This document shows positions 43,545 to 51,756 of a stretch of 64,000 nucleotides of DNA, in pieces; the first letter of the stretch is position 1; each line of letters opens with the position of its first letter. Position numbers and translations under genes: made by a program. The stretch comes from CAIOYC01 sp965277345 (lineage in GTDB: Bacteria; Pseudomonadota; Alphaproteobacteria; Caulobacterales; Caulobacteraceae): contig CBDICI010000004.1 in the NCBI GenBank assembly GCA_965277345.1, positions 744,001 through 808,000 of the forward strand, written 5' to 3'. The notes under the pieces were generated by a model that saw nothing but the letters and a program-made list of their open reading frames with translations, had not been told where the DNA came from and ran no database searches.

Positions 43545-44147
43545 ATGACTGACGTGAACCCGGCGGCCCCGGACGACGAGATGGACGCCCCCGAACCCTC
43601 CCTCGACGCCCAGATCGAAGCCCTGCAGGCCGAGGTGTCGGCGCTGAAGGATCAGGCGCTGCGCGCCCTCGCCGACGCGGAGAACACCAAGCGCCGGGCC
43701 GAGCGCGAGGCCAACGACTCCCGCGCCTACGCCATCCAGAAGTTCGCCCGCGACCTGCTGGACGCCGCCGACAACCTGTCGCGCGCCGTGCAGCACGCGC
43801 CGAAAGACGCGGAGGACGCCCAGGTGAAGAACCTCGTCCTCGGCATCGAGATGACCGAGAAGGCGCTGCTGGGCGCCTTCGAGCGCAATGGGCTAAAGCG
43901 CGTGGCCCCGGAGAAGGGCGCCCGATTCGACCCCCATCTGCATCAGGCGATGATGGAGCAGGCGGACGACAGCGTGCCGCCGGGCTCGGTGGTGATGCTG
44001 GCCCAGCCGGGGTACGAGTTGTTCGGCCGCATCGTCCGCCCGGCCATGGTCTCGGTGACGCCGAAGGCGGTCTCGCCGAAAGCGGCGGACGGCTATGCCG
44101 GCGATGGCGTCGCCGAAGCCGGCGAAGCGGTGGACCGCAAGGTCTAA
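43545..44147 (+). CDS. grpE: Nucleotide exchange factor GrpE
   Basis: A 200-residue co-chaperone that drives ADP release from DnaK. It has the acidic N-terminus, a long coiled coil (residues about 20-75, including ALADAENTKRRAEREANDSR) and the C-terminal beta domain with VLGIEMTEKALLGAFERNGL, FDPHLHQAMMEQ and PGYELFGRIVRPAMVSV. ATG 43545 has GGAG 6 bases upstream. It follows hrcA, and its stop overlaps the convergent YggS gene by 4 bases. Confidence 0.96.
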   Translation: MTDVNPAAPDDEMDAPEPSLDAQIEALQAEVSALKDQALRALADAENTKRRAEREANDSRAYAIQKFARDLLDAADNLSRAVQHAPKDAEDAQVKNLVLGIEMTEKALLGAFERNGLKRVAPEKGARFDPHLHQAMMEQADDSVPPGSVVMLAQPGYELFGRIVRPAMVSVTPKAVSPKAADGYAGDGVAEAGEAVDRKV

Positions 44148-44821
44148 CCGCGCACGCCAAACAGCGCCGAGCCGACCCGGACCGAGGTGGCGCCGAAGCG
44201 GACGGCGGTCTCGAAGTCGCCGCTCATCCCCATGGACAGCTTCGCGATCCCATTCCGCGTCGCGATCTTGCGCAGCAGGGCGAAATGGGGCCCCGGCGGC
44301 TCGTCCGCCGGCGGGATGCACATCAGGCCTTCGATCGCGAAGCCATCGTCCCGCCTTGCCGCGGCGATGAAGGCGTCGGCCTCGGGTGGGGTTACACCCG
44401 CCTTCTGCGGCTCCTCGCCGGTATTGACCTGCACGTAGAGGCGTGGGGCGCGGCCGGACTTCTGGATCGCTCTGGCCAGCGCCGTGGCGAGAGAGGGCCG
44501 GTCCAGCGTCTCGATCACGTCGAACAACGCCACGGCGTCGTCGGCCTTGTTGGTCTGCAAGGGGCCGATGAGACGAAGTTCGAGGTCCGGCGTGACGACG
44601 CGCGGCTCGGCCCAACGCCCGTGCGCCTCCTGCACCCGGTTTTCGCCGAAGCGGCGCTGTCCCGCGGCCAGGACCGGCGCGATGGCCGCCCAAGGCTGTT
44701 GCTTGGAGACGGCGATCAGCGCCACATCGGCCGAATTGCGCCCGCTGGCGCGCGCGGCGGCGGCCATACGGTCGTTGACGGTACGCCAGGCGCGAACAGG
44801 GTCGATATCGGGGACGGTCAA
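44144..44821 (-). CDS. YggS-family PLP homeostasis protein
   Basis: A 225-residue PLP-binding TIM-barrel protein (YggS/PLPBP) that buffers pyridoxal phosphate. The PLP lysine is in ALIAVSKQQPW around residue 37, followed by RRFGENRVQEAHGRW, LELRLIGPLQTNKADDAV and the phosphate-binding LSMGMSGDFETAVRFGATSV. The start is TTG at 44821; the first ATG lies after the usual N-terminal helix. The divergent ThiE-like gene begins 4 bases away. Confidence 0.9.
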   Translation of the reverse strand: MTVPDIDPVRAWRTVNDRMAAAARASGRNSADVALIAVSKQQPWAAIAPVLAAGQRRFGENRVQEAHGRWAEPRVVTPDLELRLIGPLQTNKADDAVALFDVIETLDRPSLATALARAIQKSGRAPRLYVQVNTGEEPQKAGVTPPEADAFIAAARRDDGFAIEGLMCIPPADEPPGPHFALLRKIATRNGIAKLSMGMSGDFETAVRFGATSVRVGSALFGVRG

Positions 44822-44824
44822 GAC

Positions 44825-45442
44825 GTGGACTCGGCAGGCGACTGGCGGCTGTGGCGCGCGGCGCGGAAACTAGGCCGCCTGCGCACGCGCGGGAAGGGCC
44901 TGCCCGTGGTCTGGTTCGTCACCGATCCCGAGCGGACGCCCGATCCCGTCGCCATCGCCCAACGCCTGCCGCGCGGCGCCGGGGTGATCTACCGCCACTT
45001 CGGTCGGGCCGGGGCGGAGAGTGTGGCGCGGCGACTGGCCGAGGTGGCGCATGAGCGGGAGCTGGTGCTGCTGATCGGCGCCGATGCAGGGCTGGCCGCA
45101 GAGGTCGGCGCGCGGGGGGTGCACCTGCCGGAGCGGGAAGCGGGCCGGGCCGGGGCGCTCGGGGCGGCGCACCCGGATTGGCTGATCACCGCCGCCGCCC
45201 ATTCGGGGCCGGCGGTGCGCGCCGCCTTACGGGCAGGTGTGGACGGCGTGCTGCTTTCCACCGTCTTTGAGAGTCGCAGCCCTTCGGCCGGAACGCCCAT
45301 GGGGCCGCGCCGGCTCGGGCGCATCGTGCGGCGGGCGGGCGGGCCGGTCTATGCACTCGGCGGCGTCGATGCACACACGGCCCGGCGGCTGGTCGGAACC
45401 GGCGTGGCGGGCTTTGCGGCGGTGGAGGGGCTCGGCGGCTGA
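44825..45442 (+). CDS. ThiE/TenI-like thiamine phosphate synthase family protein
   Basis: A 205-residue TIM-barrel protein of the thiamine phosphate synthase superfamily. The barrel opens with PVVWFVTDPERTPDP, continues with IGADAGLAAEVGARGVHLPE, and ends with GVLLSTVFESRSPSAGTPMG and VYALGGVDAHTARRLVGTGV. The pyrophosphate-binding residues of true ThiE are not clearly all present, so it may be a TenI-like paralogue. GTG 44825 is chosen (GGGGAC upstream, inside the YggS coding end). The start is uncertain. Confidence 0.72.
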   Translation: MDSAGDWRLWRAARKLGRLRTRGKGLPVVWFVTDPERTPDPVAIAQRLPRGAGVIYRHFGRAGAESVARRLAEVAHERELVLLIGADAGLAAEVGARGVHLPEREAGRAGALGAAHPDWLITAAAHSGPAVRAALRAGVDGVLLSTVFESRSPSAGTPMGPRRLGRIVRRAGGPVYALGGVDAHTARRLVGTGVAGFAAVEGLGG

Positions 45443-45495
45443 GCGACTCGGTCTTCCAAACACGCGTCCGGCGGCGCGGCGCGCAAGCCCTCAGT

Positions 45496-45894
45496 TCAGA
45501 ACTTGAAGGCGCCTTCCAGGTGCACGCGGGGACCGGTGTCGTCCGGGGTCAGGTGCTGGGGTTGGGCGAACTTGTCGCCGAGGCCGACGGTGCCGCCGAG
45601 CCGCAGGTTCGGGGTGATGCGGAAATAGCCGCCGACCTGAGCGTCCTTCCATTCCGGGTCGCGGTTGGTGGGCTGGTTCAGCTCCAGCTTCACGCCCCAG
45701 CGACCCTTGTTGTCGAAGGCGTAGGTCTTGTGCGGATAGGGGATGGCGGCCGGGCCGCCGCTGTCGCCATCGGCGAAGGCGTTGGTAATGGGCGGCTTGG
45801 TGGACAGGGTGGTGGTCTGGGCATGGGCCAGCGTCGCCGTCCCGCACAGGACGACAGCCCCCGCAGCCGCCAACAGCTTGCCCAACCGAACCAT
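45496..45894 (-). CDS. ntrZ: NtrZ-like periplasmic protein
   Basis: A 132-residue exported protein with signal peptide MVRLGKLLAAAGAVVLCGTA (cut after LAHA). The mature part has the pattern I associate with NtrZ, the periplasmic regulator of the NtrY sensor kinase in Caulobacter: KGRWGVKLELNQPTNRDPEW, GGYFRITPNLRLGGTVGLGD and the terminal GPRVHLEGAFKF, a short outer-membrane-like beta protein. The position next to a DUF3576 lipoprotein gene and leuS agrees with my recollection of the Caulobacter locus. No ntrYX genes are in the window. Confidence 0.62.
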   Translation of the reverse strand: MVRLGKLLAAAGAVVLCGTATLAHAQTTTLSTKPPITNAFADGDSGGPAAIPYPHKTYAFDNKGRWGVKLELNQPTNRDPEWKDAQVGGYFRITPNLRLGGTVGLGDKFAQPQHLTPDDTGPRVHLEGAFKF

Positions 45895-46199
45895 ATCGCC
45901 CTAACCGCCCGCGCCCCAATAGGCTGCACACATCGCAAGACTTTAAGCACCGCAACGTGACGATGCGATTAAAGCGTCTAACGCGCGAAGGTCAATGTGA
46001 GTCATATTCGCGCCCCACGCGAGGCATAGCCTGTGACCTCAAGGCCACTTAATTCCGCTTTTCGTCACAAGCCCGCTTGGTGTAGACGGGTTTTCGCCTG
46101 GTTTCGGACGGAGACCTCGCAATACGCCGTAGAGCGGCACGCGCGACAGACGGACGGAAGATCGTCGGCGCATCATCGGGTTTGGAGCGGGTAGGACAT
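45895..46199. other. Divergent promoter region, ntrZ-like and DUF3576 genes
   Basis: A 305-base gap with the only AT-richer patches of this area (TTAAAGC near 45968, ACTTAATTCCGC near 46048). TGTGAC at 46032-46037 and GTCACA at 46064-46069 form an inverted repeat with a 26-base spacer. No clear sigma-70 or RpoH promoter and no RNA gene was recognised. Confidence 0.4.
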
Positions 46200-46691
46200 A
46201 TGTCGGCTTTTCAGGGCGAGCGTCGTTACTCTCGCGCCGCTGCGCTGTTGGTCGTGGGCGCCGGCGCCCTGGCCCTGACCGCTTGCGGCATCAAGGGTCC
46301 GTCGAGCGGGCTGATCCCGCACCTCGGTTCGCGTCCCGCCCCTGCCTCCGCCCCCACCGCCGGCATGGGCGTGAACTCCTATCTGTGGCGCGCGACGCTG
46401 GATACGCTGGCCTTCATGCCGCTGGCCTCGGCCGATCCCTTCGGCGGCACGGTGATCACCGACTGGTACGTGAACCCGGAGAAGACCGACGAGCGCTTCA
46501 AGGTGACGGTCTACATCCTCGACACGCGCCTACGGGCCGACGGCCTGAACGTGACCGTGTTCAAGCAGAACAAGGACGCCGCCGGGAGCTGGATCGACGG
46601 CCCGGTCGCCGCCCAGACGGACATCGACATCGAGAACGCGATCCTCACCCGCGCGCGCCAGCTCCGCCTGTCCAATCTCAACGGGCGGTGA
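46200..46691 (+). CDS. DUF3576 lipoprotein
   Basis: A 163-residue lipoprotein of the DUF3576 family. The signal ends in the lipobox LTAC (residues 28-31). The conserved part is NSYLWRATLDTLAFMPLASA, then DPFGGTVITDWYVNPEKTDE and FKVTVYILDTRLRADGLNVT. AGGA 8 bases before ATG 46200 sets the start. It precedes leuS by 55 bases, a conserved alphaproteobacterial pairing. Function is unknown; envelope maintenance is presumed from location. Confidence 0.88.
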   Translation: MSAFQGERRYSRAAALLVVGAGALALTACGIKGPSSGLIPHLGSRPAPASAPTAGMGVNSYLWRATLDTLAFMPLASADPFGGTVITDWYVNPEKTDERFKVTVYILDTRLRADGLNVTVFKQNKDAAGSWIDGPVAAQTDIDIENAILTRARQLRLSNLNGR

Positions 46692-46746
46692 TCCTTCCGG
46701 ACATGAAGGGTTGATCGGCGCCGCCTGACTTCGTAGGCGTCAGGGC

Positions 46747-49305
46747 ATGGCCCGCTATAATCCCAAAGAGACCGAACCCCGCTGGCGCAAGGCGTGGGAC
46801 GAGGCGAAGGTGTTCCGCACCCGCACGCCCGCCGAGGCGGGCGACGCGAAGAAGGCCTATGTGCTGGAGATGTTCCCCTATCCCTCGGGGCGCATCCATA
46901 TCGGTCACGCGCGCAACTATGTGATGGGCGACGTGGTGGCGCGCTTCAAGCGGGCGCAAGGCTACAACGTGCTGCACCCCATGGGCTGGGACGCCTTCGG
47001 AATGCCCGCCGAAAATGCGGCGATGGAGCGCGGCGTCAATCCCAAGGCCTGGACCTACCAGAATATCGCCGCCATGCGCGAGCAGCTCAAGATGCTCGGC
47101 CTGTCCATCGACTGGGAACGGGAGTTCGCCACCTGCGACCCGTCCTATTACGGCCGCCAGCAGGCCCTGTTCATCGAACTCCACCGGCGCGGTCTGGTCT
47201 ATCGCCGCGAGGCGACGGTGAACTGGGACCCGGTGGACATGACCGTGCTCGCCAACGAGCAGGTGATCGATGGGCGCGGCTGGCGTTCCGGCGCCTTGGT
47301 GGAGAAGAAGAAGCTCACCCAGTGGTTCTTCAAGATCACCCAATATGCCGACGACCTGGTGGATGGGCTGAAGACGCTGGACCGCTGGCCCGAAAAGGTG
47401 CGCCTGATGCAGGAGAACTGGATCGGCCGATCCAGCGGCTTGCGAATGACGTTCAAGGCGGGCGCGGCGCTGCCGGACGGCAAGGACGGGATCGAGGTCT
47501 ACACCACCCGCCCCGACACCCTGTTCGGCGCCGGCTTCATCGCCATCGCCCCCGATCACCCCATTGCCGAGCGCCTGGGCGCGCGGGACAGCCGTGTAGC
47601 GGACTTCGTCGCCGATTGCCGGCGGGGCGGCACCTCCGAAGCCGAGATCGAACTCGCGGACAAGAAGGGCTACGACACCGGCCTCACCGTCGCCCACCCG
47701 TTCGACCCGGCGTGGCGCCTGCCCGTGTGGATCGCCAACTTCGTGCTGATGGAGTACGGGACCGGCGCCATCTTCGGTTGCCCGGCGCACGACCAGCGCG
47801 ACCTCGACTTCGCCCGCAAATACGATCTTCCGGTGACCCCGGTGGTGCTGCCGAACGGCGCCGATCCCAAGACCTTCGAGATCGGCGGCGAGGCCTATGT
47901 CGGTCCTGGCCGGATCTACAACTCGGGCTTCCTCGACGGGCTGGAGATCGAGGCCGCCAAGGCCGCCGCCATCGCCCGCGTCGAAGGGCAAGGCGAAGGT
48001 CAGGGCGCCACGGTCTATCGCCTGCGCGACTGGGGCGTCTCGCGCCAGCGCTACTGGGGCTGTCCGATCCCGATGGTCTACTGCGATGTGCACGGTGTGG
48101 TGGCGGAGACCCGCGGCCGGGTCGACCTGCCGGACGATGTGCGTTTCGACCTGCCGGGCAATCCGCTGGACCGTCATCCCACCTGGAAGCACACCACCTG
48201 CCCCACCTGCGGCGGACCGGCGACACGCGAGACCGATACTCTGGATACATTCGTGGACAGCTCGTGGTATTTTGCCCGCTTCACCGACCCGCACGCGGAG
48301 CCGCCTATCGACCGGGCGGCGGCCGACTACTGGCTGCCGGTGGACCAGTATATCGGCGGGGTGGAGCACGCGGTGCTGCACCTGCTCTACGCCCGTTTCA
48401 TCACCCGCGCGCTGAAGGACGACGCCATGGTCGGTGTGGCCGAGCCCTTCGCGGGCCTGTTCACCCAGGGCATGGTTACCCACGAGACCTACCGCTCCAC
48501 CGCCGATGACCCCCGCTGGCTCACCCCCGCCGAGGTGGAGAGTCGGGGCGGGCAGTGGTTCGAACTCGATACCGGAGCGCCGGTGGCGGTCGGCGGCGTG
48601 GAGAAGATGTCCAAGTCGAAGAAGAACACCGTGGCGCCGGAGGATATCTTCGCCACGTACGGCGTGGACGCCGCGCGCCTGTTCGTGCTGTCCGACAGTC
48701 CGCCGGAGCGCGACGTGCAGTGGACGGAGAGCGGGGTGGAGGGCTCCTGGCGCTTCGTCAACCGCGTCTGGGCGGAGGCGGAAGCCGCCGCGGCGCTCAG
48801 CGACGGTCCGGGCGACCCCGACCAGACCGAGCAGTTGCTTAGAGCCACCCACAAGCTGATCAAGGCGGTGACCGAGGCGTTCGAGGGCTTCCGTTTCAAC
48901 TCCGGCATCGCCCGCTTCTATGGTTTCCTCAACGATTTGAAACGCCTGGATGGCGCCGATCCCGCCGAACGTCGTCGCGCGATGAAGGCCTTGATCGTGT
49001 TGATCAACCCGATAGCCCCCCACCTGGCGGAGAGCGCCTGGGCGCACCTCGGCGAAGCCGGCATGGTGGTGGACGCCCCTTGGCCGACCTACGACCCCGC
49101 CCTGGCCGCCGACGCCGTGCTGGTTCTGCCGGTGCAGATCAACGGCAAGCGGCGCGGCGAGGTGCGGGCCCCCCCCGGCGCGGCCGAGGGCGAGGTGGAG
49201 GTCATCGCCCTGGCTGACGCGGGGGTGAGGAAGCATCTGGAAGGCCTTGCGGTGCAGAAGGTGATCGTGGTCAAGGACCGGATCGTCAACATCGTCGCCC
49301 ATTGA
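46747..49305 (+). CDS. leuS: Leucyl-tRNA synthetase
   Basis: An 852-residue class I aminoacyl-tRNA synthetase. HIGH motif: FPYPSGRIHIGHARNYVMGD at residues 40-59. The CP1 editing domain occupies about 225-420 with YTTRPDTLFGAGFIAIAPDH. KMSKS motif: EKMSKSKKNTVAPEDI near residues 619-634. The C-terminal anticodon-binding domain is complete. It leads the leuS-lptE-holA cluster found across the Alphaproteobacteria. The CDS ends 44 bases before lptE. Confidence 0.97.
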   Translation: MARYNPKETEPRWRKAWDEAKVFRTRTPAEAGDAKKAYVLEMFPYPSGRIHIGHARNYVMGDVVARFKRAQGYNVLHPMGWDAFGMPAENAAMERGVNPKAWTYQNIAAMREQLKMLGLSIDWEREFATCDPSYYGRQQALFIELHRRGLVYRREATVNWDPVDMTVLANEQVIDGRGWRSGALVEKKKLTQWFFKITQYADDLVDGLKTLDRWPEKVRLMQENWIGRSSGLRMTFKAGAALPDGKDGIEVYTTRPDTLFGAGFIAIAPDHPIAERLGARDSRVADFVADCRRGGTSEAEIELADKKGYDTGLTVAHPFDPAWRLPVWIANFVLMEYGTGAIFGCPAHDQRDLDFARKYDLPVTPVVLPNGADPKTFEIGGEAYVGPGRIYNSGFLDGLEIEAAKAAAIARVEGQGEGQGATVYRLRDWGVSRQRYWGCPIPMVYCDVHGVVAETRGRVDLPDDVRFDLPGNPLDRHPTWKHTTCPTCGGPATRETDTLDTFVDSSWYFARFTDPHAEPPIDRAAADYWLPVDQYIGGVEHAVLHLLYARFITRALKDDAMVGVAEPFAGLFTQGMVTHETYRSTADDPRWLTPAEVESRGGQWFELDTGAPVAVGGVEKMSKSKKNTVAPEDIFATYGVDAARLFVLSDSPPERDVQWTESGVEGSWRFVNRVWAEAEAAAALSDGPGDPDQTEQLLRATHKLIKAVTEAFEGFRFNSGIARFYGFLNDLKRLDGADPAERRRAMKALIVLINPIAPHLAESAWAHLGEAGMVVDAPWPTYDPALAADAVLVLPVQINGKRRGEVRAPPGAAEGEVEVIALADAGVRKHLEGLAVQKVIVVKDRIVNIVAH

Positions 49306-49349
49306 CGCTCGCCCATTGACCCATGGGCGCGACTGGAGAGACTGACGCC

Positions 49350-49940
49350 ATGAAGCGCCTCACCATCCTTTGCCTGCCGCTCACGCTCGCCTCGCTGAGC
49401 CTCGCCGGATGCGGGTTCACGCCGCTCTACGCCACCGCGGGAGCGGGCGGAGCGCTGGCCGCCATCGACATCCACGACCCCTACGACAACGCCTTCAACG
49501 GGGTGAAGCACGACCGGACCGGCTTTCTGCTGAAGCAGTCGCTGACCGACGAATTGGCGGTTAAGCCCGGGGTCGCGCCGCGCTATGTTCTGGATACCTT
49601 CATAGCCGAGCGGCGCTATCCCCGCGGCGTGCGGGTGAACAACGTGGCCAACCGGTATGAGATCAACATGACGGTGACCTATACCCTCACCGAGAGCGCC
49701 TCAGGCAAGGTGGTGGCCAGGGGCGCCGCCCCGGTGATCGTCGACTACGACAGCGCCGATCCGCCCTATGCCGGCACCGTGGCGGCGCAGGACGGCGACC
49801 AGCGCGCCACACAGCAGGCGGCGATCCAGATCCGCCTGGCGCTTGGCCGCTTCTTCGCCGGCCGTCCGCTGGGCGGCCCCACCATCACCGAAACGCCGGT
49901 CCCGCAGAACCCCAACAACGCCGATCCCGTCAGCAATTGA
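49350..49940 (+). CDS. lptE: LPS assembly lipoprotein LptE
   Basis: A 196-residue outer-membrane lipoprotein expected to plug LptD for lipopolysaccharide insertion. The signal ends in LAGC (lipobox) followed by GFTPLYA, the family signature. The rest fits an alpha/beta LptE fold (RYPRGVRVNNVANRYEINMT, YTLTESASGKVVARG). It lies between leuS and holA as in most alphaproteobacteria; its stop overlaps the TTG of holA (TTGA). Confidence 0.88.
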   Translation: MKRLTILCLPLTLASLSLAGCGFTPLYATAGAGGALAAIDIHDPYDNAFNGVKHDRTGFLLKQSLTDELAVKPGVAPRYVLDTFIAERRYPRGVRVNNVANRYEINMTVTYTLTESASGKVVARGAAPVIVDYDSADPPYAGTVAAQDGDQRATQQAAIQIRLALGRFFAGRPLGGPTITETPVPQNPNNADPVSN

Positions 49941-50989
49941 TCCTCTCCAAACGCCCCGAGGTCGATCGCTTTTTGGCGGCGCCGACCCCCGGCGTCCGGG
50001 CGGCGGTGATCTGGGGCAAGGACCGTTCGGGCGTGCGCGAACGCGCCGACACGCTGGCCAAGGCGGTCACGGAACACCCGGACGACCCCTTCAACGTCGC
50101 CCTGCTCACCGAGCTTGATATCGAGAAGGGCGACGGACGGCTGGAAGAGGAGCTTTCGGCCCTGTCGCTCACCGGCGGCCGGCGGCTGGTGCGGCTGAAA
50201 CTCACCGGAGAGCGGGCCGGGCCGGAGCGGGTGGCGGCCGAGGCGCTGGCCGCCCACACCGACGGGACGCTGAACCCAGACTGCTTCCTGATCGTGGAGG
50301 CCGGCGCGCTGGAGAAGGCCTCCGCCCTCCGCAAGGCGGCGGAGAAGGCCGACGCCTGCGCCTCGATCCCGGTCTATGAGGACGAACAGGGCGACCTGAC
50401 CCGCCTCGTGCGCGAGGCGCTGGCCGCCGACAAGGTCTCGCTGACGCCGGAAGCCTTGCAGGTGTTCGTCTCGCGCCTGCCCAAGGAGCGCGGCGTGGCG
50501 CGTCAGGAGGTGGAACGTCTGGCGCTCTATATCGGCCCCGGGTCGAACGCGGCCCTGACCCTGCCGCAGCTTGGCGACTTCCTCGGCGTAGAGCCGGAAG
50601 CCTCGCTCTCCGACGCCGCGCAGGACGCCTTCGGCGGCCGGGGCGGCGCCGCGCAGTCGGCGTTGCGCCGCGCACGGGCGGAGGGCGAGGGCGGCCCCGC
50701 CGCCGTGCGCGCGCTGAGCCAGCAACTGCAGCGGCTCAGAAAGGCCCAGGCGTTGCAGGCCAAGGGAACCGATCCACAGATGGCCGCCAAGCAGGTGGGT
50801 GTGTTCTGGAAGAACGAGAAGGAGTTCCTGCGCCAGCTCCGCGCCTGGTCGCCGGGCCATCTCGACACCCTTCAACCCGAGTTGTTCGAGGCCGACCGCG
50901 CCTGCAAGTCCACCGGCTCGCCCGACGGCCTGATCGCCGAACGCCTGGCGCTGAGCATCGCCGCGCGGGCGAAGCGGCTGGGATTGTAG
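49937..50989 (+). CDS. holA: DNA polymerase III subunit delta
   Basis: A 350-residue clamp-loader delta subunit. It begins ILSKRPEVDRFLAAPTPGVR and has GVRAAVIWGKDRSGVRERAD, the RRLVRLKLTGER segment, and the C-terminal SQQLQRLRKAQALQAKGTDP then QVGVFWKNEKEFLRQLRAWS collar domain. TTG start coupled to lptE. It loads the sliding clamp at the replisome, and its position near the origin matches that role by dosage. Confidence 0.93.
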   Translation: MILSKRPEVDRFLAAPTPGVRAAVIWGKDRSGVRERADTLAKAVTEHPDDPFNVALLTELDIEKGDGRLEEELSALSLTGGRRLVRLKLTGERAGPERVAAEALAAHTDGTLNPDCFLIVEAGALEKASALRKAAEKADACASIPVYEDEQGDLTRLVREALAADKVSLTPEALQVFVSRLPKERGVARQEVERLALYIGPGSNAALTLPQLGDFLGVEPEASLSDAAQDAFGGRGGAAQSALRRARAEGEGGPAAVRALSQQLQRLRKAQALQAKGTDPQMAAKQVGVFWKNEKEFLRQLRAWSPGHLDTLQPELFEADRACKSTGSPDGLIAERLALSIAARAKRLGL

Positions 50990-50995
50990 GCGGCG

Positions 50996-51754
50996 TCAGT
51001 CGCCGCACAGCGCCTTGAACGGGATGGGATGCACCCGCCCCTCGCCCAGCGCGCCCACCAGCGGCGGTGCTCGGAACAGGGTGGAGAAGGCGGGATCGCA
51101 CACGTTCAGCCCGCCGGCATAGGCGCCGAAGGCCGGCAGGATCAGGCGGCGGCCGTCGGTGGCGAAGGCCCGCCGGCGGATGGCGCGGCGATGGCCGCTC
51201 TGCACCTTGGCGCAGGGATGCAGGTGACCGGCCACCTCGCCGGGCTGGAGACCGGCCAGGGGTTCATGCCGCAAAGTGAGCGGACCCAGGCGCACCTCGT
51301 CCACCACCTCGCCGGGCAGCACGCCGAGCGCGCTCTCGCCGCGCTTCGTATCGTGATTGCCCTCCACCCAGAGGAGGGTGCGGCCCCGGGAAAGGGCCGC
51401 CAGCCGCAGGGCGTTGTCCGGATGCAGCCGCGCCACCGCCCGCGGATCATGGAAGCTGTCGCCCAGCAGGATCAGGGTGGCGGGATCGAGCACGGCGATC
51501 TCGGCCTCAAGCCGGTCCAGGGTCGCCGCGGTGTCGTAGGGGGGCAGAAGCTGGCCGCTGCGGGCATAGCTGGAGCCCTTCTCCAGATGAAGGTCCCCGG
51601 CCACCAGCATCCGTTCGCTCTCGATCCACAGCGCGCCAGAAGGACGCAGCGCCACCGCCATGCCCATCAACTCCACCCACAAGACGCCGCAGTCGGAGCG
51701 CGCCAGGGTGATCGGCGTCTCGACAATCTCGGTCCTCACCTGCACCCAACGCAT
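50996..51754 (-). CDS. pdeM: PdeM-like metallophosphoesterase of the DNA ligase-associated set
   Basis: A 252-residue calcineurin-like metallophosphoesterase. The metal-binding motifs are AGDLHLEKG (around residues 52-60), LGDSFHDPRAV, VEGNHDTKRGE, then HEPL and GHLHPCA. It belongs to the ligase-associated DNA damage response endonuclease PdeM group. The ATG at 51754 lies 2 bases after the helicase stop. The usual companions, an ATP-dependent DNA ligase and an exonuclease, are not in this window. Confidence 0.85.
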   Translation of the reverse strand: MRWVQVRTEIVETPITLARSDCGVLWVELMGMAVALRPSGALWIESERMLVAGDLHLEKGSSYARSGQLLPPYDTAATLDRLEAEIAVLDPATLILLGDSFHDPRAVARLHPDNALRLAALSRGRTLLWVEGNHDTKRGESALGVLPGEVVDEVRLGPLTLRHEPLAGLQPGEVAGHLHPCAKVQSGHRRAIRRRAFATDGRRLILPAFGAYAGGLNVCDPAFSTLFRAPPLVGALGEGRVHPIPFKALCGD

Positions 51755-51756
51755 AC

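Noticed and set aside
45966..45980. A CtrA box upstream of the ntrZ-like gene
   Set aside because: TTAA is followed by TAAC after six bases and not TTAA after seven; only a partial match to the consensus.
46678..49302. An 874-codon minus-strand frame covering leuS
   Set aside because: Antisense shadow of leuS, which has HIGH and KMSKS motifs on the plus strand.
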